32,138 nt of DNA from Clostridiales bacterium (GTDB taxonomy: Bacteria; Bacillota; Limnochordia; Darwinibacteriales; B1SED10-159). The notes under the pieces were generated by a model. The model was given only the letters and a program-made list of their open reading frames with translations. It ran no database searches and was not told where the DNA came from. Below are positions 23,988-31,987 of the stretch, piece by piece (the stretch's first letter is position 1; the number at the start of each line of letters is the position of its first letter). The DNA lies in contig PWMW01000404.1 of assembly GCA_003559095.1 (NCBI GenBank), forward strand, positions 1 to 32,138, written 5' to 3'. The position numbers were made by a program, and so were the translations under genes.

Positions 23988-24010
23988 GCAGGCAGGAGCG
24001 CCTGCTTTTT
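23988..24010 (+). terminator. Probable Rho-independent terminator
   Basis: GCAGGC (23988-23993), loop AGGAGC, GCCTGC (24000-24005) and five T. It lies 100 bases after the YdeI-family stop and could end that transcript, or be the expression platform of a structured RNA that includes the hairpin at 23910. Confidence 0.6.
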
Positions 24011-24085
24011 CGGCCGCAATATCTACAGCCCTAGTGCCGCGTTTCGCAGCTTTGCTTGCAGCCGCAGGAACTGCATATCACAGGA

Positions 24086-24118
24086 CAATGGCCTGGGAGC
24101 GATGCTCTGAGGCCATTG
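24086..24118 (+). other. Long compound hairpin in the intergenic region
   Basis: CAATGGCCT (24086-24094) pairs perfectly with AGGCCATTG (24110-24118). Inside, GAGC (24097-24100) pairs with GCTC (24104-24107) around a GAT loop, separated from the outer stem by a 2x2 internal loop. No T-tract follows, so it is not a simple terminator. Confidence 0.6.
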
Positions 24119-24143
24119 GTTTGCGACTTTGCAGGCGCAGCTT

Positions 24144-24170
24144 AGCCCGCGGTTAACCGGGGCTTGTTTC
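24144..24170 (+). terminator. Terminator-like hairpin
   Basis: AGCCCGCGG (24144-24152), loop TTAA, CCGGGGCT (24157-24164) with one bulged base, then TTGTTT. It is the last of the hairpin series. The following 458 bases up to the diguanylate cyclase gene (24171-24628) show no gene, motif or convincing promoter. Confidence 0.5.
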
Positions 24171-24628
24171 TGCCATGTCGCCCTTTTGTCGACCGCATAC
24201 TGGGGTTTTCCTAAAGATGATGGGGATAGCTGCCGATAGAATCAATGAATTGTGTCCCGGGATGCATCAATAGGGTGAGTTCCCAGTCGAAAGAGCACGT
24301 TTGACAGCTGTACCGACCTGTTGAGTGAAGATTACGGGACGTTGTTCAAGATCAGGGTTCCCAATGGAGTTGGCGGCTGTTTCTTCTGGGGTACTCCCGA
24401 TAGGTCTTACACCCACCATTGTTAAGACGAGCCGGCAGATTCTCAGGGCAAATAAAGATGCTTGCAGCCTTATTGCGGCGTTCTGGCAGCCATGGCGCTC
24501 ACGGGATCATGGTTATGGATAATTGGCGTGTGGACCACATTGCTCATATGACGTTTTTGTGGGGAGACCTGACCAAGACAGACAATCTTGTTCTTCCGTT
24601 TACGACTTCCGCGGATGGAGTGGTTGCT

Positions 24629-26611
24629 ATGTACGTACTCTCGGAGCAGAGTAGAGCGTTCTGGATGGCCAGAACTGGATGGTCCAAGGTTAGCATCTGT
24701 ATAGGACTTTTGCTCGTAATAGGTCTGTTAACTGGAACTCCTCATACCTTGGCCTCTGCGCCAGGCTTCTTCGATGGGCGCGAGCAGGATCTTGCCGGTG
24801 GTCTCGTCAACCTAGACGGTCATTGGGAGTTCTATTGGGATCAGCTTCTCGAACCGGCGGATTTCGCCCACGGGATCCCCGAGGGCGGCGAATACGTTGC
24901 TGTGCCAGGAGCCTGGAATGGATACCACATAGGCGAGCAGGACCTTTTGGGGCAAGGTTATGGAACGTACCGAGTACAGATACAGGTAGATCACAACCAG
25001 TCATTGTTGGGTTTGAGATTGCCGCGAATCCTGACCGCCTATCGACTGTGGGTGGACGGCGGCGAAGTTGCGGGCGCCGGCCGTGTAGGTAGGAATCGTT
25101 CGGAGGTAACTCCACAATACCTCACCCAGCAGGCCTTTTTCTACCCATCCGGTTCAACAGTGGAACTTGTCATTCAAGTTTCCAACTTCCATCACCGCAG
25201 TGGCGGGATCCTAGAATCCATTCAATTGGGTACGGCCGACAGTGTGCAGGCTGCGACAAAGCGCAGTTTGGCCTACGATCTCTTCCTCTTCGGCAGTCTC
25301 GTGATCATGGGCGTGTATCACCTGGTTCTGTTCCTTTATCGACGGTCTGAATGGCCGCTTTTGTACTTTGGTTTGTTCTGCGTCCTTGTCGGTCTGAGAA
25401 CTCTGTTCGTGGGCCAGATCTTTTTCACCCAGTTGTTTCCTGCCGTCAACTGGGAGTTGGCCCATAAAGCTCAGACTCTGACCTATTACCTTGGGGTGCA
25501 CGTGATCATTCTTTTTTTCAAGGGGGTTTTTCCTACCTATGTCTCAGGCCACACGGTACGGGTAAGTGCATGGGTTGTCAGTATCTTCAGCGCCTCCGTT
25601 CTTCTTCTGCCCGCCCGCTACTTCACCATAGCCAATCCAGTCTTCCAAGTGTTTACCCTGCTCGTCATCGGCTGTATCATCGGTGTTTTGGCAAGAGTCG
25701 CCAAAGGACGCGAACGCGGCACAGCCTACCTTGTTCTTGGAGCAGCTCTGCTATTCTTGACTGTGGCCCACGACATCTTGTTTTTGAGTATTCTGCGCAG
25801 CGACCATCAGGCTTTCCAAAACATCGCCCGAACAGGGAATCTTTCGGCCCTGGGCATGCTGGGATTTGTGTTTACCCATTCTCTGGTCTTGGCCATCAAG
25901 TATTCCCAAGCCTTCCACCGCAACGAAGAGTTGGCATCAGAACTGGCGGCCATCAATGAGAACTTGGAAACCACTGTCCAACGCAGGACGAAGGATCTAC
26001 AGGCGGCCAATAGCCGAGTTAAGGAGCAAAAACGAGCACTGGAGGAGGCCAATCATTCGTTGGCCATGTTATCTTTGAAGGATCCGTTAACTGAGCTTTG
26101 GAACCGCCGCCATTTTGAAGAGGCCTTGGCCACTGAATGGAAACGATCACTCCGGCGGGGGGAGAGTCTAGCACTGATCTTCATCGACATTGATGAGTTC
26201 AAAGCCTTTAATGACCAGTACGGTCATCGAGCCGGCGACGAATGCCTGATAAGGGTAGCACAGTCGCTGCGAGGGGCTTTGAAGCGAACGGGGGATATCG
26301 CCGTCCGTTACGGCGGCGAGGAGTTTGTTGCCCTACTGCCCATGACGGCTAACAGCGGTGCCGCAGAGGTCGCTGAGGCTATCCGGTACCGTATTGGAGA
26401 CCTCCGCATACCGCAGGCGTGTTCTGTGCAGGAGAAGTTTGTCACGGTCAGCTTGGGAGTGGCCTCCGCTGTGCCTAATGGCGACTGTTCCCCGGAGGAT
26501 CTTATCACAGCGGCGGATCGAGCCATGTACAAGGCTAAGCAGAAAGGCAAGAACCGCATGGAAACGGTCGTGGTAGGCGCGGTCGGTTCAATGCTGGTGA
26601 GACACTCATAA
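24629..26611 (+). CDS. Membrane diguanylate cyclase (7TMR-DISM sensor plus GGDEF)
   Basis: Probably makes cyclic di-GMP in response to an extracytoplasmic signal. The 660-residue product has an N-terminal signal/anchor (about 20-42), an extracellular jelly-roll 7TMR-DISMED2-like domain (about 45-205, including DGHWEFYWDQLLEP and GYGTYRVQIQV), and seven membrane helices (about 212-428). A coiled coil (about 430-490) leads to the GGDEF domain, where the active site is GGEEF at 562-566 with DIDEFKAFNDQYGHRAGDE before it. The inhibitory-site motif RxxD (RTGD, 553-556) is at the canonical five-residue distance, so feedback inhibition is expected. ATG at 24629 follows GGAGTGG by about 6-8 bases; the open frame to 24419 lacks support. 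No partner gene is adjacent. Confidence 0.9.
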   Translation: MYVLSEQSRAFWMARTGWSKVSICIGLLLVIGLLTGTPHTLASAPGFFDGREQDLAGGLVNLDGHWEFYWDQLLEPADFAHGIPEGGEYVAVPGAWNGYHIGEQDLLGQGYGTYRVQIQVDHNQSLLGLRLPRILTAYRLWVDGGEVAGAGRVGRNRSEVTPQYLTQQAFFYPSGSTVELVIQVSNFHHRSGGILESIQLGTADSVQAATKRSLAYDLFLFGSLVIMGVYHLVLFLYRRSEWPLLYFGLFCVLVGLRTLFVGQIFFTQLFPAVNWELAHKAQTLTYYLGVHVIILFFKGVFPTYVSGHTVRVSAWVVSIFSASVLLLPARYFTIANPVFQVFTLLVIGCIIGVLARVAKGRERGTAYLVLGAALLFLTVAHDILFLSILRSDHQAFQNIARTGNLSALGMLGFVFTHSLVLAIKYSQAFHRNEELASELAAINENLETTVQRRTKDLQAANSRVKEQKRALEEANHSLAMLSLKDPLTELWNRRHFEEALATEWKRSLRRGESLALIFIDIDEFKAFNDQYGHRAGDECLIRVAQSLRGALKRTGDIAVRYGGEEFVALLPMTANSGAAEVAEAIRYRIGDLRIPQACSVQEKFVTVSLGVASAVPNGDCSPEDLITAADRAMYKAKQKGKNRMETVVVGAVGSMLVRHS

Positions 26612-26948
26612 AACCTCCCGGCCAAAATGCCTCCGATGGGATCAAGGCTTGATTGTGGAGACTCCGCCCCAGCAGCGGCCATGCCCCAGCTGGGGCTATC
26701 TTGCGTGGGATCCGTCTGCGGCAGATCGCAGTCGCAAATTTGACATTCTTTTCACTAAAAAGAATTCCTTGGGTTCTTCATAAGGGTTGGGCAGTGGAAA
26801 ACCAGCTGAATTTTGATACGACGAATCCTGGACTTTCCGGTTCTCGAACTTATTGTGTTTTATTTCGCAAACTTGTTGATGTGGGCCATCCGGTGTGGTA
26901 TACTTACCACTGCAAGCACAAAGTTTGGAACGAGAGGATGGTTCATTG
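26612..26948. other. Intergenic region with a 14-bp palindrome and a promoter
   Basis: After the diguanylate cyclase, GCCCCAGCTGGGGC (26683-26696) is a perfect 14-bp palindrome with no T-tract, possibly a protein site or weak terminator. The promoter listed separately lies at 26876-26904. No gene or RNA is recognised in the rest. Confidence 0.5.
26876..26904 (+). promoter_or_regulatory. Promoter of the exported flavoprotein gene
   Basis: TTGATG (26876-26881), 17-base spacer and TATACT (26899-26904), with an extended -10 TG at 26896-26897. The predicted start is near 26911, giving a leader of under 40 nt. Confidence 0.72.
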
Positions 26949-28346
26949 ATGAAATGTCGTTGGAGTTTCTTAGCCGCAGCTCTGTTACTGACGGTTCTGC
27001 TTTCATTCCCGGTGGCAGCCGATTCTGCGGATGTGATCATTGTTGGGGCTGGAGGAGCCGGTCTGGCTGCAGCCATTGAGGCGGCGGATCAGGGCGTCAG
27101 TGTGGTTGTCTTGGAAAAGATGCCCATGGCTGGCGGTAATACCTTGTATGCCACAGGCGGGATGAACGCCGCTGGCACCAGTTCCCAAGAAACGCTGGGA
27201 ATCGAAGATTCACCAGCCGTGCATTACAAAGACACCATGCAGGGCGGTCACGACCTCAACGTACCGGAACTGGTGGAGATCATGACGGAGCAGGCACCGG
27301 TAGCTGTGGAGTGGCTGAAAGGTCTCGGCGCCGATTTGGCTGATGTGGGGCGTCTTGGCGGTTCCAGTGTGAATCGGACACACCGGCCCACCGGTGGTCA
27401 GCCTGTGGGACCACATTTGGTTCAGGTTATGTTTGAGGCAGCCCAAACCCGCGGCGTGGATGTTCGCTTGGAGAATGAAGTCATAGAGATTCTCTTGGAC
27501 GATAATGGCGCTGCTCACGGCGTGGTGGTAGAAAACCGCGAAGGAACGTATACCATCACTGCCAAGGCCATTGTTGTTACCACCGGTGGTTTTGGTGCTA
27601 ACCCTACCATGTTTGTGGAATATGATCCCGAGCTGGAAGGCTTTGGTACCACCAATGCACCCAGTGCAACGGGAGATGGCATCACCATGCTGACGGCTTT
27701 GGGAGCGGACCTTATCCACATGGATCAGATTCAAACCCATCCTACGGTGCATCCTGGTCGCAGCACCATGATCACTGAAGCCGTGCGCGGTAACGGAGCC
27801 ATCATGGTCAATCGCGACGGTGCTCGTTTCGTCAACGAAATGGGTACCCGGGACGTTGTCAGCGGCGCTATTTTGGACCAAGATGGTCAAAGCGCATACC
27901 TGTTCTTTGACGATGCAGTCCGCGGCAGTTTGGCGGCTGTCGAAAACTATCGTCGTCAGGGTATTGTGACCGAAGCCGATACTTTGGAAGAATTGGCCAA
28001 CGCTCTTGGCGTTGATGCAGCCGCATTGACGGGTGCTGTGGAAGAGTACAACGCCGCAGTCGCGGCAGGCAGCGACGACGCCTTTGGCCGCAGCGATCTG
28101 CCCCGCAGTTTGGATGAGGCACCGTTTTATGCTATCGAGATCGGCCCCGCTGTTCATCATACCATGGGTGGCGTTGTCATCAACGAACGCACCGAAGTCC
28201 AAAGTGCCAACGGCAGTATTCCAGGACTTTTTGCAGCGGGCGAAGTGACCGGTGGGATTCACGGTGGCAACCGTCTCGGCGGTAATGCGCTAGCAGATAT
28301 CATCGTATTTGGTCGCATTGCGGGCCAACAGGCAGCGCAATACTAA
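26949..28346 (+). CDS. Exported FAD-dependent fumarate-reductase-like flavoprotein
   Basis: A 465-residue flavoprotein of the flavocytochrome c/fumarate reductase family with a Sec signal peptide (cleavage near VAA-DS, residue 24). FAD binding begins at once: VIIVGAGGAGLAAAIEAADQ. All catalytic residues of Shewanella Fcc3 have counterparts at a nearly constant offset of 100-102: H264 (H365), E277 (E378), R280 (R381), R301 (R402, the proton donor), H404 (H504) and R442 (R544). So reduction of fumarate or a related enoate (urocanate, acrylate, cinnamate types) outside the membrane is likely. Unlike relatives, it has neither a heme domain nor a covalent-FMN domain, so its electron donor must be a separate protein, which is not encoded nearby. 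AGAGGA lies 11 bases before the ATG. Confidence 0.92.
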   Translation: MKCRWSFLAAALLLTVLLSFPVAADSADVIIVGAGGAGLAAAIEAADQGVSVVVLEKMPMAGGNTLYATGGMNAAGTSSQETLGIEDSPAVHYKDTMQGGHDLNVPELVEIMTEQAPVAVEWLKGLGADLADVGRLGGSSVNRTHRPTGGQPVGPHLVQVMFEAAQTRGVDVRLENEVIEILLDDNGAAHGVVVENREGTYTITAKAIVVTTGGFGANPTMFVEYDPELEGFGTTNAPSATGDGITMLTALGADLIHMDQIQTHPTVHPGRSTMITEAVRGNGAIMVNRDGARFVNEMGTRDVVSGAILDQDGQSAYLFFDDAVRGSLAAVENYRRQGIVTEADTLEELANALGVDAAALTGAVEEYNAAVAAGSDDAFGRSDLPRSLDEAPFYAIEIGPAVHHTMGGVVINERTEVQSANGSIPGLFAAGEVTGGIHGGNRLGGNALADIIVFGRIAGQQAAQY

Positions 28347-28414
28347 ACGACCAATCCATCCCCTGAGGCTCTGGACGGATCCGCGTCTGAACAGCGCGCA
28401 TCTGCAGAACCTCC

Positions 28415-28431
28415 GCATCCCCCAGGGATGC
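28415..28431 (+). other. Hairpin just before the flavoprotein terminator
   Basis: GCATCCC (28415-28421), loop CCA, GGGATGC (28425-28431). A perfect 7-bp stem five bases before the main terminator, with no T-tract. It may stabilise the mRNA 3' end. Confidence 0.5.
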
Positions 28432-28435
28432 ATGA

Positions 28436-28472
28436 AGCCAGGAGAGCGTCCTTGACGGTCTCCTGGCTTTTC
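28436..28472 (+). terminator. Rho-independent terminator after the flavoprotein gene
   Basis: AGCCAGGAGA (28436-28445) pairs with TCTCCTGGCT (28459-28468). The inner CGTC/GACG adds a second stem around a CTT loop, and a short T run follows. A strong, long hairpin. Confidence 0.85.
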
Positions 28473-28619
28473 CATTTGCCCATAATGATGGTACCTTTTG
28501 TCGCTGGAAGTCGGGGGTGGTATTAGGGGAAGCCGATGAAAAGGAAAGCCGCAGACTGCTGCCGAATGGATAGGCATATCACGCACGTTGAGGATTAATC
28601 GATGGGGAGATGAAAAACC

Positions 28620-29420
28620 ATGCTGGATCTAGGACTTCAAGGACATACAGCAATCGTAACCGGAGCCAACTCCGGGATCGGTATGGCCACGGCCACAGCT
28701 CTGGCGGCACAGGGGGTGAAGGTCATCATTCACTTCCTTGATGAAGCCGACATTCGCCACATCCCCGGCGCGACATCCGAGGCGGTCCATCTTGGCCGAG
28801 CGGCCGCAGAAAACGTTAGGCAGGGCATCGAAAGAGATGGTGGTCAAGCACAGCTCGTATCCGGAGACCTGGCGCAGCCCGAGACCATTGACCGCCTGTT
28901 TGCTGAGGCACAGGCCCACTTTGGACCTGTCAGTATTCTGGTTAACAATGCGGCTCACTGCGAGACCCCGGATACGCTGGACACAACATCATCAGGCTCC
29001 GTTGACCGCCACTTTCACATCAACGCCAGGGCGCCTGTACTCTTGATGCAGGCCTTTGTCCGCCAGTTCCAATGTGCCACGCACTCCTTCGGGCGAGTTG
29101 TGGGGATCAGTACCGACGCGGCTCAAACATTTGCCGGGCAGATCTCATATGGTGCCAGCAAAGCTGCTTTGGAAGCGTACACGCGCAGCATGGCCTTGGA
29201 GGTTGCTGACCGGTGTATCACGGTGAACGCCGTAGCTCCAGGACCGATTCAAACGGGCGTCTATGCCGAAGAGTTTGTGCGGCAGTTAAGTCCGAACATC
29301 CCGATGCAGCGCTTTGGGCGTCCGGAAGAGGTGGCCGACGTGGTAGTGTTTTTGTGTAGTAAACAAGCGAGCTATCTGACGGGCCAAGTCATCAAGGTAT
29401 CAGGCGGGCACAATCTCTAG
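28620..29420 (+). CDS. Short-chain dehydrogenase/reductase (SDR)
   Basis: NAD(P)H-dependent oxidoreductase of the classical SDR family, 266 residues. The cofactor motif TGANSGIG is at residues 15-22, the NNAA motif at LVNNAAH, the catalytic Ser in GISTDAA and Tyr/Lys in YGASK. The end (GRPEEVADVVVFLCS, then YLTGQVIKVSGG) is typical of FabG-like enzymes. An acidic residue after the second strand (HFLDEAD) hints at NADH preference. The substrate is unknown; FabG-like similarity alone does not prove fatty-acid synthesis, and no fab genes are nearby. GGGGAG lies 10 bases before the ATG. The next gene starts 83 bases after the stop on the same strand. Confidence 0.9.
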   Translation: MLDLGLQGHTAIVTGANSGIGMATATALAAQGVKVIIHFLDEADIRHIPGATSEAVHLGRAAAENVRQGIERDGGQAQLVSGDLAQPETIDRLFAEAQAHFGPVSILVNNAAHCETPDTLDTTSSGSVDRHFHINARAPVLLMQAFVRQFQCATHSFGRVVGISTDAAQTFAGQISYGASKAALEAYTRSMALEVADRCITVNAVAPGPIQTGVYAEEFVRQLSPNIPMQRFGRPEEVADVVVFLCSKQASYLTGQVIKVSGGHNL

Positions 29421-29503
29421 ACTTGGAATCATCGCAGGCCAGCGCTGAGCTGAGGCTTGATGGCGCGAGCAAAAATCCCCTTAGGCGGTTCGGGAGGTAT
29501 TCG

Positions 29504-30106
29504 ATGACGACGTGGATTCATGTAACAATCAAAGGTGTTGACCTGCAACTGCAAACACACAGCGAACTTTTTTCACCCATGGTGGTGGACAAGGGAACCT
29601 TGGCCATGCTGTCCCGGACCGAGTTCGAACCCGGAGACAAGGTTCTGGATTTGGGTTGTGGCTATGGCGTGGTGGGCATTTTGGCGGCGAAGCTCATCGG
29701 CGCGGGAAACGTTGTGATGAGTGATAAAGATCCCAAGGCGGTGCAGCTGGCCCGTGAGAATGCTGCAGTTAACGGAGTACCCGAGCTAAAGGTCTGCCAC
29801 AGCGATGGCTTCGCGCACCTGCAACAGACGGGGTTTACCAAGATATTGTCAAACCCCCCGTATCATACGGACTTTTCGGTGGCCAAACACTTTATCGAAA
29901 AGGGGTTCAACCGATTGACCATGGGGGGCACGATGCACATGGTGACAAAGCGCAAGCCATGGTACGAGAACAAGCTGCGGGCGATCTTCGGTGGCGTGCG
30001 AGTGGATGAGGTCGACGGGTACTATGTCTTTTGTGCCGAAAAACGATCCAGCGAGTATGCGAAGAAGGGACGCCGAAAAACGAAGTCACGGTCATCCTCA
30101 ATATGA
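29504..30106 (+). CDS. RsmC/YbxB-like class I methyltransferase
   Basis: A 200-residue SAM-dependent methyltransferase of the MTS (RsmC/RlmG) family. Motif I is VLDLGCGYGVVGILAA, the acidic motif II is MSDKDPKAVQLA and the catalytic motif IV is SNPPYH, which predicts methylation of an exocyclic amino group (for example m2G in rRNA). It resembles the short Bacillota form (YbxB), lacking the RsmC N-terminal pseudo-domain. ATG at 29504 has GGGAGG 6 bases upstream; TTG at 29423 would extend it into the SDR 3' region and is rejected. The C-terminus ends in a Lys/Arg/Ser-rich tail that could contact RNA. Confidence 0.9.
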   Translation: MTTWIHVTIKGVDLQLQTHSELFSPMVVDKGTLAMLSRTEFEPGDKVLDLGCGYGVVGILAAKLIGAGNVVMSDKDPKAVQLARENAAVNGVPELKVCHSDGFAHLQQTGFTKILSNPPYHTDFSVAKHFIEKGFNRLTMGGTMHMVTKRKPWYENKLRAIFGGVRVDEVDGYYVFCAEKRSSEYAKKGRRKTKSRSSSI

Positions 30107-30204
30107 GACAGAGGGACGTCCGGGGCCTTCTTATGGCACCACCCAAGGCTCCTGGACCCAGTGCCCCAGCTTGAAACCTGTGTACATCCGTGGCACGGCC
30201 CAGC

Positions 30205-31248
30205 CTATTCTTGGTTAAGCTTCATTTTCATGATATTCCGGAACTTAGAGCCCGGGGTCCGTTCCAACTCGAAGGGCTCTCCTTCCAGAACCGGGTAGGC
30301 TTCCAAGAATTGCTGAATTTCTATCACATCTTCAGCGCTCAACGAAATATCAAAGATCCGGCTGTTAGATGCTGCATGCCGACTGTTACGAACTCCGATG
30401 ATACTTGCAGCTACCCCCGGTTGATCGAGGATGTACCTCGTGGCCACATGGGGGATTTCTGCATTGTGTCTTTGGGCAATACCATGCAGCAACTGCAATA
30501 ACCTCTGGTAGCCTTCTAAGCCCAAGGTTTCCTCGATCACCTGCAGATATTTCACCTGCGAGCGCGTTTCTGGTTCTAAATCCTTTTTTCCCACGTAACG
30601 TTGTGTCAGCAGGCCTCCGGCCAGCGTGCCATAGCAGAAATGGTGTATGCCTTGGCTTCTGCAGTAGTCCAGAAGTTCCTTTTCGGGCCGACGATCGAAC
30701 AACGAATATTGGCTCTGACAGGACAAGATCGGTATGCCCGCATCGACCAGTTCTTTGAGACGGGCCGTGTCAAAATTGGTCACGCCAATGAACCGGATCT
30801 TGCCTTTGTCCTGTAGACGCTTCAGATAACCTGCCGTATCTACGTACCGCTTAATGCTGTAGTCCCACCAGTGGAATTGGACAAGATCCAGCGTCTCGCG
30901 ATGCAGACGGCGCAGGCTCCGATCGATGATCCCTTCGGTATACTCGAGATCCACAGTCTCTAGGACGTGGATGTCTGGAACGAACTTCGTATGGACCTGA
31001 ATACCGGCAGTGTCGGCGGTATTGGACGTGCTTCGTTCGGCAAGGAATGACCCGAGGAACTCCTCGGCGCCCGTGTATATGTCTGCGCAGTCAAACGTCG
31101 TAAAACCACTGTCTACCAGTCGGTGGAAGGCGGTCCGCACATCGTTCATGTCCAGTTGGTTGAAGCTGTGGCCCTGCGACAACTGCCAGCAGCCATTGAT
31201 GACTCTACTGATGGAGTAACTATCCGTCAGTTGGAACCGCTCGGGCAT
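30205..31248 (-). CDS. Aldo/keto reductase
   Basis: A 347-residue AKR barrel. The N-terminus is FQLTDSYSISRVINGCWQLS. The catalytic tetrad is visible: Asp/Tyr in FDCADIYTG, Lys in QVHTKFVPD and His in LVQFHWWDYS. The cofactor-binding end includes SIIGVRNSRHAASN, suggesting NADPH use. The substrate is unknown. ATG at 31248 has a perfect AAGGAGG (31257-31263) 8 bases upstream. Longer in-frame extensions (to 31437) run through the preceding gene. It is coupled to the upstream TIGR04076 gene, one base separating that stop from this start. It converges with the RsmC-like gene; no clear terminator is visible between them. Confidence 0.92.
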   Translation of the reverse strand: MPERFQLTDSYSISRVINGCWQLSQGHSFNQLDMNDVRTAFHRLVDSGFTTFDCADIYTGAEEFLGSFLAERSTSNTADTAGIQVHTKFVPDIHVLETVDLEYTEGIIDRSLRRLHRETLDLVQFHWWDYSIKRYVDTAGYLKRLQDKGKIRFIGVTNFDTARLKELVDAGIPILSCQSQYSLFDRRPEKELLDYCRSQGIHHFCYGTLAGGLLTQRYVGKKDLEPETRSQVKYLQVIEETLGLEGYQRLLQLLHGIAQRHNAEIPHVATRYILDQPGVAASIIGVRNSRHAASNSRIFDISLSAEDVIEIQQFLEAYPVLEGEPFELERTPGSKFRNIMKMKLNQE

Positions 31249-31249
31249 G

Positions 31250-31591
31250 TCAACTTCCTCCTTCTGGCCGCCGTTCGACGGTGCATTGCGAGTGGCGGAA
31301 CTTTTGTGTCTCAAGTCTCGTGATCTTAAAGACCGCTCCGCAATTGGGATCAGGACAAGCGATCTTGCTATCTGACAGCATCCAGTCGTTGGCCTGTAAG
31401 AGGCGCTGTTTGGCGGGCAGCAACGGCAGGATTGCACTCAGAGCATACATGGAAAATGAACCATGCTCCGGGAAGACCAGGTCTTCTCCAATGACTAGAA
31501 AATAGTCCCCTTCTTTGTGTCCGCAGACCATGGGTCGGTCTGTGGCAGTGACTTCAACTTTCAGGTTATACAGCGTGAAAGAGTCGTCCAC
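31250..31591 (-). CDS. TIGR04076-like small protein, operon partner of the aldo/keto reductase
   Basis: A 113-residue protein resembling the TIGR04076 family of anaerobes: LKVEVTATDRPMVCGHKEGD near the start, then the FSMYALSAILPLLPAK region and a C-terminal IACPDPNCGAVFKITRL. Cysteines near the N-terminus and in CPDPNC may bind metal or be redox active; the function is unknown. The start is GTG at 31591, about 7 bases after a GAGGGGG ribosome site. Similar genes often sit beside aldo/keto reductases, which suggests a shared pathway. It is first in a two-gene minus-strand operon with a promoter at 31653-31681. Confidence 0.72.
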   Translation of the reverse strand: MDDSFTLYNLKVEVTATDRPMVCGHKEGDYFLVIGEDLVFPEHGSFSMYALSAILPLLPAKQRLLQANDWMLSDSKIACPDPNCGAVFKITRLETQKFRHSQCTVERRPEGGS

Positions 31592-31606
31592 AGTTATTCC
31601 CCCTCA

Positions 31607-31623
31607 GGGCATAGAAAATGCCC
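31607..31623 (-). promoter_or_regulatory. Leader hairpin adjoining the ribosome site
   Basis: GGGCAT (31607-31612) and ATGCCC (31618-31623) form a perfect 6-bp stem with a 5-base loop in the leader of the TIGR04076-AKR operon. It abuts the GAGGGGG ribosome site and could affect translation. Confidence 0.4.
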
Positions 31624-31652
31624 AGCTTGTTGATGCTGCAGCGGTTTAGGTT

Positions 31653-31681
31653 ATTCTAGCACATCCAAATTCCTGGCGCAA
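31653..31681 (-). promoter_or_regulatory. Promoter of the TIGR04076-AKR operon
   Basis: On the minus strand TTGCGC (31681-31676), 17-base spacer and TAGAAT (31658-31653) with an extended TG. The predicted start near 31646 gives a leader of about 55 nt. Confidence 0.6.
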
Positions 31682-31986
31682 TGCCTTCGGGGCGGGTCGG
31701 TTTCACCTTGTTGGCAGGCCGTGTCAAGGAAACGACGCAGGTAGTTTCCGTGGGCAAGACGACTTGGTCATTCCCCGACCCCCATTGCGCACGGGATGGT
31801 CGCGTCGAACTCGGCCCCGGCAGCGCCATCGGTCTTCAACTTGGTCATTGCAGGCAGGAGATCGTCGGCGTCTTGGCCAATAAATGTTAAGACGAAATAG
31901 TGCCAACACAGAGGCGTCCGCCGACATAATTAGCGGACGTTTATCACTACATATCAAAACCGCTCGTCGCTTTTGTCCCAGGTAGG
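31682..31986. other. Gene-poor interval with a minus-strand protein relic
   Basis: No intact gene. A minus-strand frame from about 31902 to a TGA at 31768 reads HYFVLTFIGQDADDLLPAMT and later TIPCAMGVGE. It looks protein-like but has no start codon and no family I can name. A 7-bp hairpin, CGTCCGC/GCGGACG, lies at about 31915-31939. This is probably decayed DNA next to the repeat block at the window edge. Confidence 0.4.
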
Positions 31987-31987
31987 G

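Noticed and set aside
23746-24156. Plus-strand frame of 136 codons overlapping the YdeI-family 3' end
   Set aside because: Most of it overlaps a real gene or the hairpin region, and it has no ribosome site or family resemblance.
23905-24170. c-di-GMP (GEMM) riboswitch upstream of the GGDEF gene
   Set aside because: The conserved GEMM core segments are not present in this interval; only generic hairpins are seen.
27210-28262. Large minus-strand open frame (350 codons) opposite the flavoprotein gene
   Set aside because: Antisense shadow of a clearly coding gene with conserved catalytic residues on the plus strand.
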